64,000 bases of DNA from Adiantum capillus-veneris (Eukaryota; Streptophyta; Polypodiopsida; Polypodiales; Pteridaceae). The stretch is taken from contig CM043952.1 of assembly GCA_014529385.2 (NCBI GenBank), positions 150,379,057-150,443,056 of the forward strand, in the 5' to 3' direction. Made by a program: the position numbers and the translations under genes. The notes beneath the pieces were generated by a model. The model ran no database searches. It saw nothing but the letters and a program-made list of their open reading frames with translations, and was not told the origin of the DNA. The first letter of the stretch is position 1. Each line of letters begins with the position of its first letter. Positions 13,232-24,869 of the stretch are shown piece after piece.

Positions 13232-13316
13232 GTAAGTTATTTTCTTTGTCTTTTTGATAGTGTTTAATTAACAAATCTTGCTCAATAGTTTAATTATTTT
13301 CTCTATTTCTTTTTAG
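13232..13316 (+). other. Short intron inside the frame-broken gene
   Basis: Donor GAT/GTAAGT and acceptor TTCTTTTTAG/GC bracket 85 nt of T-rich, non-coding sequence. Protein-like sequence continues on both sides. Confidence 0.65.
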
Positions 13317-14336
13317 GCTTTTCTTCGATGGCAAGAATGAGTGTAGCAGCAAGTTGGATTGCTAAACAGGCACACATGGTCACGTACTCTGATTTAGTTT
13401 ATGATTGCTGGATAGAAAAACATTGAAAATCTTGAAGAGGAGAATAAGAAACCCCCAACAACTGTAATTTAGATACCTTTGTGGCCTTGAGAATCAGAGT
13501 TAAAGACTATTCAAGAAGAGATTAGAGATGAGAAGATTTTACTGTCAAAGAGTGCAAAGGATGGTGATGCAACTGACATGTATGATCGAATCAAGCAGTT
13601 GAAGCAAGACAAATTGATTCAAGTGCACTTCTTGAAGGCTTCAACAATTTGAATGAGTCTTCACCATGTAAAGACTGGGAGGAGGTGGTCAAAATGTATA
13701 ACATCAATGATGTTGTTTATAAAACAATTTTAATGCTATGCGAGGATGGATCAGATCTAGTTTGACGCGCGTGGAACAAAGAAAATGGCTTTTTCCAGAT
13801 GGAGCAATAAAATACATGCAATGGGCAATTCACCTTCAAAGGAGAAAACTGAGCCTAGAGATTTGCCATGGTCAATCTATGTGGTGAGCCTACAAATGGA
13901 AGGCAATCTCTACTTGATGCGCCACTTCAATAATAAAGTGCCTATTGGCTTATGTGTTTTAGATATGACAAAAAACGTTGGAGGCAATTTGAAAGTGGAG
14001 TGAGGAGACATTTAACAATGCTTTGGATGGGATCTTGGCTATTGCTGGAGGTCAACAATCCGGATTTGTCTTTCTTGCATTTGTGGATTTCACTAACTTC
14101 ACAAATTGCAATGTGCCTTTGACGCCATGGGAGATAATCTGAGCTACCATTGTTGTGTTGCATTGCATCACTTCCATCAGCTCCTTGCAAAGGAGCAATT
14201 CAATTCCTAACAGTTATGCCTTCTTGGGATAAGGCAATGCATTTGAAGACCTGAGAAGAAGATTAGAGGAACATCCCATGCCAATTGATTGTTCTCTTCT
14301 TCAAGTAGCAGATAACGATATGTCAGATTTGCAATA

Positions 14337-14694
14337 TTGGGAGGCCAAAAAAAGAGCTTTTGGTCAAGCACTACATTCGTACATATTGTTTTGAAGACCG
14401 CAAGCTTGTTGATGTTTTTGGTGATGGCTCCTTGGTTGCATCAAGAAGGAATACAACAGAAAAAAGAAGTTATCTGCTTAATTGATAGTGTGGAGGAGGC
14501 AAAAAGCGTGGAGACCATGCTGCTAGACTTTGTTAAGTCTCATGAAGATATAGAAAAATGGGCTGGACTTCAACAATCCACTTCGCAATCAGGCGACATT
14601 GTGCCTGTTACAGAGGAGTGCTCTCCACAAAGAGAAGAAGAACAACAACAACACCATCCTCTGTCAATGGAGGACTTTTTGGAAATGGAGACAC
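14337..14694 (+). CDS. Last exon portion of the broken gene: acidic, Gln/Glu-rich tail ending at a phase-1 donor
   Basis: From about 14,450 this frame reads EVICLIDSVEEAKSVETMLL and then an acidic, Gln-rich, probably unstructured tail that includes REEEQQQHHP. It ends with MEDFLEMET plus one base (C at 14,694) before GTATGT. If unspliced it reaches a stop five bases after the GT. The single leftover base is the right phase to join any of the three downstream exons. The upstream part of this open frame (14,337-14,440) is likely out of frame with the true coding sequence, which reads FEDRKLVDVFGDGS in another frame. Confidence 0.45.
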
Positions 14695-14859
14695 GTATGT
14701 TTTGAGTTTCTTGTGCATGTTAGTGTTTCTTGTTACTGATTTGATACTCTTAATGTTAGATTTTGCTTTATATAGTATTGATTGAGTTTGTATTTTTTAT
14801 CTCAAGCATTCAAGGTTTGAATGTAAATAGTAAATTACTTGAGTTTTTGAATGGTGGAT

Positions 14860-17120
14860 CTGTAGACTAAAACTATAACATTTAATACTCACAAAGACTT
14901 AATTACTTAAGAGCTTGAACTCAATAAGTTTTGGACCTTTTATCAATACCCCCTTGATATGATACATTAGATCGTAGCATGGTTAAATGGTGATGCTTCA
15001 TAAATTGAACCTAGCTTAGACAGGTGCTCGGAGCCTAAATTTAACTAACCTTGCTAGAAGGGAGCTTATGTTTGGACTTTGAGAACTAGCATAAGTAATC
15101 AATTAGAGCATAGATTAGACATGTGGTGGTGGCCGGCCTTAGAGACCAAAATCTTAATGAGCTTGGAAAGGTATTTAAGTACTGCAATTTACTTAGTTTT
15201 AGTACTCATTAAATGCATAGCTTGACAAAAGGTGGACCTTACATGGATCCTAATTTCAAGAGGTGTGGTAGACCTTCAAAACAAGCTCATATAGCTTGGA
15301 CATGTGGTAGACCTTGCATGAAGACTAGTTTAGTCAAGTGTGGTACACCTTGTAACCAACACCCATTTGTTATATTAGCTTGGACAAGTGGTGGACCTTG
15401 GTTTTATGTTTCAATGGAGCATATTTTGGACAGGTGGTAGACCTTGTTTCTCTCCATGCTTCAATGGAGAGAAACTTTAGCTTGGACAAGTGGTGGACCT
15501 TGTTTTTATGTTTTAAAGGAGCATATTTCGGACAAGTGGTAGACATAGTTTCTCTCCATGGTTCAATGGAACCCACCTTAGACAAGTGAAGTACCTTGAA
15601 ACCAAACCCCCATAATACAACCTACTAAATAGGTTGGAAAATTGGTGGGATATGAAACCATCCATGATAGAGCATACTATAGGTGAAAACATAGTGGTCC
15701 TTATATCAATTACCCATGCATAGCTTGGACAAGTGGTGGACCTTGATTCTCTCTATGTTTCAATGGATCCTATCTTGGACTAGAGATATATCTTACTTAG
15801 TTCCATGCTTCAATGGATTGTAGCTTGGATAAGGAGTGGAACTTCAAACAAAACTCCACAGCATAGCATATATTAACAATTCATGGGTTTTATAGAGATT
15901 GTCTTGCCTATTTTGGAGAGTTGGTACACCTTTATTCTCCATTCTTCAATGGATCTGAGGTTGGACAAGCGGAGCTGGAGAAGTGGTCAACCTTAAAATG
16001 AAACCTCCCATGCTACAACCCATCATAGATCGTATATGTAGTGGACCTTGAAACTCTTTTATGTCCCTAGCTTAGAGAAGCATTGCACTCTTGATTATCT
16101 CCATACATGAAGGCAAGGTTGGACAAGTGGTGGACCTTCAAACCAGAATCTCTATGCAATAATAGGCAAGTGGTGGAGCTTGTTTTCTCCATGTTCCAAT
16201 GGAGCCTAGCTTAGACAAACAATGGAGCTTGCTTCTCTCCATGTTTCAATGGATCCTAGCTTAGAAAAGTGGTGGAGCTTTGCTTCTCTCCATGTTCCAA
16301 TGGACCATAGCTTAGACAAGTGGTAGACCTTGAAAAACACCCCCCGTATACAACATATTATGGGGTTTTCATGTTTCAATGGCTCCTAGCTTGGACAAAT
16401 GGTAGAGCTTGCTTCTCTTTATGTTTCAATGGATCCAATCTTAGCCAAGTGGTGGACCTTGAAACAAGAATCCCCCCCCCCCCATGTACAACGTATTATG
16501 GGTTTTGAAAGCACTGGGAGAAAATAATAGCTTTGATAAGTGGTGGACCTTGCTTCTCTCCATGCTTCAATGGAGCCGAGGTTGGACACATGTTGGAGAG
16601 AAGATGGTTGCCCATGAAATAAGACCATGCATGCTATAATCAATCATATGTTGTACACATGGTGGACCTTGCAATTGTTTTATATGCCTAACTTGGACAA
16701 GTGGAGGACCCTTGATTACCTCCAGATATCAACAACAAGCCAAGTTTGGACAAGTGTAGTACCACCAAACCAGAATCTATATGCTACAATAGAGTATAGG
16801 TAGGACACGCGATGAACCTTGATATCAAACCATCCATGCTACTAGAGATGATAGGTTTCACATGTGGTGGAACCTTGTATCAATGTTCTATGTGTAGTTT
16901 TTGACTAGTGATAGACCTTGAAACTAATCCCTCTAGGCTACAAGAAAAAAGAGATGGATGAGGAGGCTAGACTACTTTTGTTGCATCAATGCATCCCATG
17001 TTACCACATATACTATAGGGTTCTTGGATAAGTGTTGGATCTTGTGTCAATGCTCCATGTCTAGCTTGGACAAGTGGTGGACCTTGGTTCTCTCTATGCT
17101 TCAAATGGGCAATAGATTGG
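14860..17120 (+). repeat. Degenerate plus-strand motif array between the broken gene and the SET exon
   Basis: Copies of GGACAAGTGGTGGACC and its variants occur throughout (for example near 15,382, 15,484, 15,724, 16,110, 16,690 and 17,067), interleaved with the ATGYTTCAATGGA hairpin element. If the splicing described for this locus is correct, this is intron sequence. A C run lies at 16,477-16,489. Confidence 0.8.
15446..15475 (+). repeat. Best example of the array hairpin: perfect 12-bp stem
   Basis: GTTTCTCTCCAT and ATGGAGAGAAAC pair perfectly across the 6-nt loop GCTTCA. This is the longest uninterrupted version I found of the dyad that recurs in nearly every monomer of both array orientations. 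Confidence 0.8.
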
Positions 17121-17290
17121 AGACACAGTGGCCTTTTTTTTCCAATGATTTTATTTTTTGGAAACCTTGGAGGCACCATGTAAGAGGCACTCTAAGTCTT
17201 CCATACAATGGACCTATTGGACTATAAAATAATGATATCTTTCTTTGATATTGTCATTATTTTATGCATAATATTTTCTTCTTTTTGCAG

Positions 17291-17847
17291 ACACAAAGGA
17301 GTTAAGTGATATAAAAACTAGATGTATTTCACACTATGATTGGCATGAAGATCCTTTTGGGACACCAACTTTTCCTATTCCCAAAGATGTAATTTTCCAT
17401 ATTAACGGTGTGGATTTTGAAGTGCGACTTTCATGTATTGAAGGAGCTGGTTATGAGCTATTTGTGCATACTACCCTGGAAAGTGGTTTGACTATTCTAA
17501 ACTATGGAGGGCATAAGTATAGATTTCAAGACTGGAAAAAGATATGCAAAATATTTCCAGGAGCTTATAAATATTCTCTTCTAGAGGATCCAAACATAGA
17601 AGAAGAGGAAGATCAATCATACATTATTGGTTGTGTAGAAGAAGGAAACGTGTCGGGCTATATAAATAGTTCTCACAGTACAAATGTCTGTCCCAACGTA
17701 CGCTATACATTTGATCCAAATTTGCCACCTTGGCATAAATGCACCTCTTCACACATCAAGTCAGAAGAATATGGCCATGTATGCATTGAGACTATTTGTC
17801 AAGTTGAAGCAGGAGAAGAGTTGTTTGCTGACTATAACTTTACTTGA
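17291..17847 (+). CDS. SET-domain protein, C-terminal exon
   Basis: The exon follows TTTTCTTCTTTTTGCAG and opens in phase 1 (AC completes a codon), reading TKELSDIKTRCISHYDW onward for about 185 residues to TGA at 17,845. The SET core can be followed in order. SCIEGAGYELFVHTTLESG matches the N-terminal GxG-type strand, ILNYGG follows, INSSHSTN sits where RFxNHS normally lies, and the end GEELFADYNF matches the GEELTYDY segment. SET proteins transfer methyl groups from S-adenosylmethionine to lysines of histones or other proteins. The usual NHSCxPN signature is altered, there is no visible pre-SET or post-SET cysteine cluster, and the substrate cannot be named. Frame and length are intact, unlike the region upstream. 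No ATG-bearing first exon is obvious unless it splices from 14,694. Confidence 0.8.
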
Positions 17848-18079
17848 CATTGTAAAGTATTGTACATGGATGGAAATCTCAAGTACATGCATCATTTTCA
17901 TTTTTCATGGATGAAATCTCAAGTAAATATAACATTTGATTATTGTTTAGTTTATGCTCAACGAGAATCTAGAGTGCTCTTATGCTTTGTGTGTTGTCTA
18001 ACATATTTGACTACCTTGGCCATAGAATCTTGATTCTACTCTAGATTTGTGATAAATCTTACCAAAATTTAATCAATGT

Positions 18080-18345
18080 CTAGGTTGGACAAGTGGTGGG
18101 GCTTCAAACATTACTGTCTTAAACAAGTGGAGTTATCTTACTTGAATAAGTGGTGGCCTTTGAATCCAAATCTAAGCCAAATCTCTAATTATTTTCTTGT
18201 AGTCTAGGTTGGACATTTGGTGGACCTTGTATCCATGTTTCCTCAACAAGGGTGGCTTTTAGTTTTCACTTTAAGTACTCATCTTTAATAAAGTGTAGGA
18301 TGGAAAATGTTGAGTTAGTAGATTGTATTTTAGACAAGTGGTGTT
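18080..18345 (+). repeat. Scattered plus-strand motif copies upstream of the first FCP1-like exon
   Basis: Variants of GGTTGGACAAGTGGTGG occur near 18,083 and 18,208, with a weaker one near 18,330. They are in the same orientation as the arrays to the left. Confidence 0.6.
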
Positions 18346-18489
18346 TGGTGTACGAATGCTGAAAATGGTTGCAAGGATTCTAACAACGACTTTACCTTAA
18401 ATAAATTTCTTACTAGGAGTTCTACATATAAATATGGTGAATAAAATTCTAGTGGTTTTGAGATACCATTTGTGTGTGTGTTTTCTTAG

Positions 18490-19688
18490 ATTCACAAACT
18501 GGGATGGATAATGCTCCTATGGTTCAGTCAACAACTATAGAATCCATAGATTCTATGGTTTCTAAAGTGCCCAAGATGGATGATATTTCTATACTAGAGT
18601 CTAGTGTTGTGCAACTTGAGCAAGCTTCCAATAATGAGAACCAAGAAATCGATGCTTCAAAAATGCAACATACATCAAAAGAGACTGAAAAGTCCACTCA
18701 CGAGCTATTGCCAATTGGTACTACGTCATGTAGCGTAGATGTTGAGAAATCCATGCTTACAATTATATTGGATTTAAATGGTCTATTGTTGAAACGTTCC
18801 CCTCAACCATCCTCACACCACAACTCAGTGCAAATGGATTCAAAAAGATATATTATACTCAGGCCAGGTTGCATCCAATTCTTGAAGACTATTTTACAAA
18901 GGTTTAATGTTGCAATTTGGTCGACAGCTACTAGGAATAATGTGTATCAAATCCTTGCAGCACTAAACAACTTAGCTGAGGATACATTGCCTTTCTTTGC
19001 AATTTGGTCGCAAGATGTTTGCTACACCGCTCAAACTCAAAAATTGTTTAGACCCGACAATCCAAACGTTGAGGCAATGTTCAAGCCTCTAGCCAAAATT
19101 GCCATGGGGTTTGAATGTGATCCACAAAGAACAGTGCTTATTGATGACTCTCCTTACAAGGGATGTATTTCACCAGCAAACAATTGCATTTTTCCACCAC
19201 AATTTGATGCTGAGAAGATGGTTGACAATATGCTCTTGGAGGAGCTACTGCCATACTTGATTCAGCTTGATGAGAGAAGGGATGTGCGTGATTTAATTGC
19301 TTCTAATCGTTATGGACAACCTATAGTGACAAATGATAGTGAATACAAACAAATCATGGAGTATTGGAAGCAGAAAAATGATGTTTGGTCAGCTAAGGTG
19401 TTCTTTACAAGAAGAATACCACCTGCAAAAGGTGACAGAGATGAAACTATCATTGAAGATGCAAGTGACACAAGCCACCGCAATGAAATGAGAAGAGCCC
19501 AAATACAAGAGATCTTGGCAAAGGAGCGTACACCCATTGAAAGCATGAAGGCGTCACAATTGACCACTTTAGCTAGGCAATTGGGTTGTAACACAAAAGG
19601 AGTTTTGAAGGCAACCACAACAAAGGCTTATATAAATAAGGTGAAAGCTGAGAACAATCTTCTAAGGCTGGATAGAAAGCAACCCTAA
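18490..19688 (+). CDS. FCP1-homology (HAD/TFIIF-CTD phosphatase-like) protein, copy 1
   Basis: The exon follows TGTTTTCTTAG (AG 18,488-89), opens in phase 1 and stays open for about 399 codons to TAA at 19,686. After about 95 variable, acidic residues, the HAD/FCP1 core appears. Motif I is ILDLNGLLL, the motif II region is VAIWSTATRNN, and motif III is VLIDDSPYKGCISP. A C-terminal Lys/Arg-rich helical tail follows (RRAQIQEILAKE). The DLNGLL form, with Asn in place of the second Asp of DxDxT, is what I associate with a plant family of uncharacterised FCP1-homology proteins, so it is probably family-typical rather than damage. Classical FCP1/SCP enzymes dephosphorylate the RNA polymerase II CTD; activity here is unproven. 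It lies between plus-strand motifs upstream and a long minus-strand array downstream. Confidence 0.85.
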
Positions 19689-19689
19689 G

Positions 19690-19782
19690 GTACTAGTGAC
19701 ATGTCATATATTCTTGATACACATGCTTGAACACTCATGTGCATGGTATCTAACAAATCTTTCTTTTTATTCCTTCTTGCAG
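19690..19782 (+). other. Probable 3'-UTR intron of FCP1-like copy 1
   Basis: A donor AAG/GTACTA lies directly after the stop, and the acceptor TTCCTTCTTGCAG ends at 19,782, giving a 93-nt intron. The following exon (from 19,783) has only short open frames and leads into AT-rich 3' sequence. Confidence 0.5.
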
Positions 19783-20039
19783 GATCTTACAAAGGATACT
19801 ACTAGATGGAGCTCAATCAATAGAGATTTTGATATTTCTGCTCAAAATAATGAAGCAACACCTACATTTTTTGTTTATCAATTTCTTGAGAGACTTTACT
19901 TTAGTTTGTAATCATCAAATGAAATGAAAAGTATCCTTCTTATTAAGATTGTTGATCTTTTTCTTGTTCAAACCTTTCAATTGTGATTTATAGTTTTGTT
20001 AGCATGAGATTGTGCTTTTTTAGTTTGAAAAAAACTGTC

Positions 20040-20124
20040 AAAGATCCAAGTCTTTTTGTCTTTACTTAAGTTATTAATTGTGAAAGATCCAAGTCTTTTT
20101 GCTTTACTTAAGTTATTGATTGCC
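20040..20124 (+). repeat. Two-copy 43-bp tandem repeat in the 3' flank of FCP1-like copy 1
   Basis: AAAGATCCAAGTCTTTTTG starts at 20,040 and again at 20,083, each followed by CTTTACTTAAGTTATT. The copies differ by one inserted base and a few substitutions. Confidence 0.8.
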
Positions 20125-20669
20125 TATGTAATAGTCCTTAAAACAATATCGGATGGCTTTCTTGCTCCCATGTCTCACATTGGTCTTTAGGTAAGACAAG
20201 TGGTGACCTTGAAAGTATGGTCTCATATCTCGATCAAGTGAAGAGACATGAATCTTAAATATCACTACTATGTATCTAGTGTTAAACTCCATCGAGACAA
20301 AGACTAGATAGCCAAATTGCAGTCGAGTTTAAGTGAAAAATCCATTTGAGCTAAGGTAAAACTTATAGTGCCTCATTTTTCTAGGATTCTACCCCATCAA
20401 GGAAGTTAGAATCTAGCACAAACCAATTAAGACTCTTTTGGAGCCTAGATAGGACAATTCGTGGAACTTATGAAACTTATTATTGAGTTAGAGTCTAGTT
20501 TAGATAAGCAAAAGATCTTCAAACCAGCACTTGACTTTCTTACTATTCAATATTCAAAGTCCCTTGAGGCTAACAAATTACATACCCACTTGTAACCTAA
20601 CTAATGAGTAATTATATAGATCTAAGCAAGTATATATAATGAGTCTTCAAACTAATAATCCAAGGGAAG

Positions 20670-23600
20670 AGAGTAGCAAGGTCCACTACTTGTCCAAGCT
20701 CAGCTCTAGACAACATAGAAAGATGCTAGTTCTACTAATTGTCTAATTATAAGCATGGAGAAATGATAGAAGGTTGACCACTTGTCCAACCTATCATCTC
20801 TAGTAAGATGGGAGGTTTGGCCTTAAGATTCACCATGTAACCAACCTATACATCATTGTATTATGAAGAGTAAAAAAGCAAAGCTCCACCACTTGTCCAA
20901 GCTAGTTCTAAAATCCACATGGAGATAAGCAAGCTCCACCATTTGTCGAATCTCTCTTCCATTAAAACATGAAAAAACTCATCTATGTTGTATAGGGGGA
21001 CTTTTTTCCAAGGTCCACCACCTGTCCAAGCTAGGATCCCTAGTAGCACGAGTGGTTTGGTCTCAAGATACACCACTTGTACACTCTATGTCATTATATT
21101 AAGAAGAACTATGTATTAAGGTCCACCACTTGTCCAACCTATAAGGTTATATCTTAAATGGTATCCTTTCTCACCACTTGAAATGCCCATGATATGTTTT
21201 ACACGGGGGTTTCATTCCAAGGTCCACCACTTGTCCAAGCTAACTCTATTCAAACATAGAGAGAAGCAAAGGTCCACCACTTGTCCAAGCTAACTCTATT
21301 CAAACATAGAGAGAAGCAAAGGTTCACCACTTGTCAAAGCTAGGCTCCGTTGAAGTATGGAGAGAAGTAACCTCCATCATTTTTCCAAGATAGGTGCCAT
21401 TCAAACATGGAAAGAATCAAGATCTACCATGTCTCCGAGATTCTAGGCTCCATTGAAACACCCTAAAACCATGATATTTTGTACATGGGGTGTTTACATT
21501 CAAGGTCTACCACTTCTCTAACGTATTATACCTAGTAGCATGAGTGATTTGGTCTTAAGATTCACCACTTATCCACTCTATGTCATTATATTAAGAATAA
21601 CTGGGTGTTAAGGTCCACCACTTGTCCAACCTATAAGGGTATATCTTAAATGGTATCCTTCACCACTTGTCAAGGTCCATCACCACTTTTCCAACCTATA
21701 AGGTTATATCTTGAATGATATTTTTCCTCATCACTTGTAATGTCCATGCTATGTTTTACAAAGGGGTTTTGTTCCAAGACCCACCACTTGTCCAAGCTAA
21801 CTCCATTAAAACATAGAGAGAAGCAAAGGTCCACCACTTGTCCAAGATAGGCTCCATTGAAACATGGAGAGAAGGATGATCCACCATTTCTCCAAGATAG
21901 GTTCCATTGAAACATTGAGAGAAGTAATCTCCACCATGTCTCCAAGCTAGGCTCCATTGAAATACCCTAAACCCATAATTTTGTACATGAGGGGTTTACA
22001 TTCAAGGTCCACCACTTGTCCAACCTATTATCCCTAGTAGCAAGAGTGGTTTGGTTTCAAGATTCACCACTTGTACACTCTATGTCATTATGTGAAGAAG
22101 AAATATGTGTTAAAGTCCACCACTTGTCCAGCCTATAAGGTTATATTTTAAATAGTATCCTTTCTCACCACTTGAAATGCCCATGATATGTTTTACATGG
22201 GGGTTTCATTCCAAGGTCCACCACTTGTCCAAGCTAACTCTATTAAAACATATAGAGAAAGAAAGGTCCACCACTTGTCCAAGCTAGGCTCATTGAAACA
22301 TGGAGAGAAGGAACCTCCACTGTTTCTCCTAGATAGGCTCCATTGAAACATGGAGAGAAATAAGCTCCACCATGCCTCCAAGTTGCTAGGCTCCATTGAA
22401 ATACCCAATACCCATAATTTTTTGTACATGGGGGGTTTACATTCAAGGTTCACCACTTGTCCAACCTATTATCCCTAGTAGGTTTGGTCTCATGATTCAC
22501 CACTTGTCCACTCTATGTCATTATATTAAGAGGAATTAGGTGTTAAGGTCCACCACTTGTCCAACCTATAATGTTATAGCTTGAATGGTATTTTTTCTCA
22601 CCACTTGTAATGCCCATGACATGATTTACATGGGGGTTTTGTTCCAAGGTACACTACTTGTCCAAGATAAATCTATTGAAACATAGAGAGAAACAAAGGT
22701 CCACCACTTTTCCAAGCTAGGCTGCATTGAAACATGGACCTTAATACCAAATTATTTCTAGTAGCATGAGTGATATTTTGTACATGGGGCGTTTACATTC
22801 AAGGTCCACCACTTGTCCAACCTATTTCCCTAGTAGGTTTGGTCCCAATTTCACCACTTATCCACTCTATGTCATTATATTAAGAATAATTGGGTGTTAA
22901 GGTCCACCACTTGTCCAACCTATAAGGTTATATATTGAATGGTATTTTTTCTCACCACTTGTAATGCCCATGATATGTTTTACATGGGGTTTTTGTTCCA
23001 AGGTCCACCACTTTTCCAAGATAACTCTATTCAAACATAGAGAGAAACAAAGGTCCACCACTTGTCCAAGCTAGGATCCATTGAAACATGGAGAGAATGA
23101 TGCTGCACCATTTATCCAAGATAGGCTGCATTGAAACATGGAGAGAAGCAAGCTTTACCATGTTTCCAAGCTAGGCTCCATTGAAACACTCTAGGGGGTT
23201 TTATTTCAAGGCCCACCACTTGTTTAACCTATTATCCCTAGTAGCATGAGTGGTTTGGTTTCAAGATTCACCACTTGTACACTCTATGTCATTCTATTGT
23301 GTTAAGGTCCACCACTTGTCCAACCTATAAGGTTATATCTTAAATGGTATCCTTTCTCGCCACTTGAAATGCCCATGATATGTTTTACATGGGAGTTTCA
23401 TTCCAAGATCCACCACTTGTCCAAGCTAACCATATTCAAACATAGAGAGAAACAAAGGTCCACGACTTGTCCAAGCTAGGCTCCATTGAAACATGGAGAG
23501 AAGGAACCTCCACCATTTCTCCTAGATAGGCTCCATTAAAACATGGAGAGAAGTAAGTTCCACCATGTCTCCAAGATGCTAGGCTCCATTGAAATACGCA

Positions 23601-24510
23601 AAACCCATGATATTTTGTACATGGGTGATTTACATTCAAGGTCAACCATTTCTCCAACCTATTATCCCTAGTAGGTTTGGTCTCACAATTCACCACTTTT
23701 CCACTATATGTCATTATAATAAGAGGAATTGGGTGCTAAGGTCCACCACTTGTCCAGCCTATAAGGTTATACCTTGAATGGTATTTTTTCTCACCACTTG
23801 TAATGCCCATGACATGCTTTACATGGGGGTTTTGTTCCAAGGTTCACCACTTGTCCAAGCAAATTCTATTGAAACATAGAGAGAAACAAAGGTCCACCAC
23901 TTTTCCAAGCTAGGCTCCATTGAAACATGGACCTTAATACCAAATTATTCCTAGTAGCATGAGTAATATTTTGTACATGGGGGGTTTGCATTCAAGGTCC
24001 ACCACTTGTCCAACGTACTTTTCCTAGTAGGTTTGGTCGCAAGATTCACCACTTGTCCACTCTATGTCATTATATTAATAATAATTGGGTGTTAAGGTCC
24101 ACCACTTTTCCAACCTATAAGGTTATATATTGAATGGTATTTTTTCTCACCACTTGTAATGTCCATGATATGTTTTACATGGGGATTTTGTTCCAAGGTC
24201 CACCACTTGTCCAAGCTAAATCTGTTCAAACATAGAGAGAAACAAACGTGCACCACTTGTCCAAGGTAGGCTCCATTGAAACATGGAGAGAATGATGCTC
24301 CACCATTTATCCAAGATAGACTCCATTGAAACATGGAGAGAAGTAAGCTCCACCATGTTTCCAAGATGCTAGAGTCCATTGAAATACCCAAAACCCCTGA
24401 TACTTTGTACATGGGGGGTTTACATTCAAGGTCCACCACTTGTCCAACCTATTATCCCTAGTAGCATGAGTGGCTTGGTCTCAGGATTCACCACTTGTCC
24501 ACTCTATATC
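20670..24510 (-). repeat. Minus-strand motif array, first block
   Basis: The same satellite appears in inverse orientation: AAGGTCCACCACTTGTCCAA recurs dozens of times with CTCCATTGAAACATGGAG hairpins and the inverted spacer (CCTATAAGGTTATATCTT, GTGTTAAGG, GTTTTACATGGGG). The unit structure matches the plus-strand array but is more diverged, with many small indels. Minus-strand open frames (for example 24,092-24,439) translate to the same SLDKWWTL-type peptides and are not genes. Its outer edge at 20,620-20,760 is an inverted copy of the sequence at 11,815-11,955. Confidence 0.9.
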
Positions 24511-24539
24511 ATTATATTAAGAAAAATTGGGTTTCCATA

Positions 24540-24869
24540 TCTAAATGGATCTTTGCTTGGATAAGTGGTAGACCTTGAGACCTAAATACCCATTCTACAC
24601 TAGAGCATTGGTTAAGCCTTATACACTTCAAGAATACCTTTAACAACAAGTAGTAGTTATTAGTTGACTTAAGTCTAGTTGAACTCCATGGTATTGAGAC
24701 TAAGAGAGAGTGTAGCATAAAAAAGAGTCAGGATTTTAATTTGACTTTCTTTCTATTAATGAGTAGATCATAGATGGATTTTGGTATCTAATAAAACCTT
24801 AGGGTAGACAATGTAAAACTCATGTCTATTGTTGTGTTTGCATTAAGTGTTCTTGTTCTTTAATTTCAG
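24540..24869 (+). other. Short plus-strand-oriented upstream segment of FCP1-like copy 2
   Basis: A single plus-strand motif variant (GCTTGGATAAGTGGTAGACC, near 24,552) interrupts the minus-strand arrays just upstream of the next exon. A T-rich polypyrimidine stretch then ends in TTTAATTTCAG (AG 24,868-69). Confidence 0.5.

Larger units (their letters stand above)
12039..14694 (+). pseudogene. Frame-broken multi-exon gene with a DGQHS (ParB/DGQHR-like) motif
   Basis: The region opens with a good 3' splice site (TTTTGTTTTCAG/GAAAG, AG at 12,037-38) and an ATG at 12,044 (MAPKKQVARVAV). It keeps protein-like composition to 14,694 but changes frame repeatedly (near 12,205, 12,300, 12,690, 12,895, 13,045 and 14,345). 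An 85-nt intron with GTAAGT and TTTTTAG is clear at 13,232-13,316. The piece at 12,905-12,961 reads KDYHYWILDGQHSIYAAKV, which resembles the DGxHR motif of ParB/sulfiredoxin-like folds. Near 14,400 the pieces LVDVFGDGSLVA and, in another frame, VICLIDSVEEAK recall the C-terminal part of N6/N4 DNA methyltransferases, but no DPPY-type motif is visible. The acidic tail (SMEDFLEMET) ends at a GTATGT donor at 14,695. It is either a decayed gene or an intact gene with sequencing indels at A-runs. The identity is uncertain. Confidence 0.5.

Noticed and set aside
12039-14694. hAT- or MULE-type transposase as identity of the broken gene
   Set aside because: No transposase signature (catalytic DDE region, BED finger, hAT dimerisation block), terminal inverted repeat or target duplication could be found around it.
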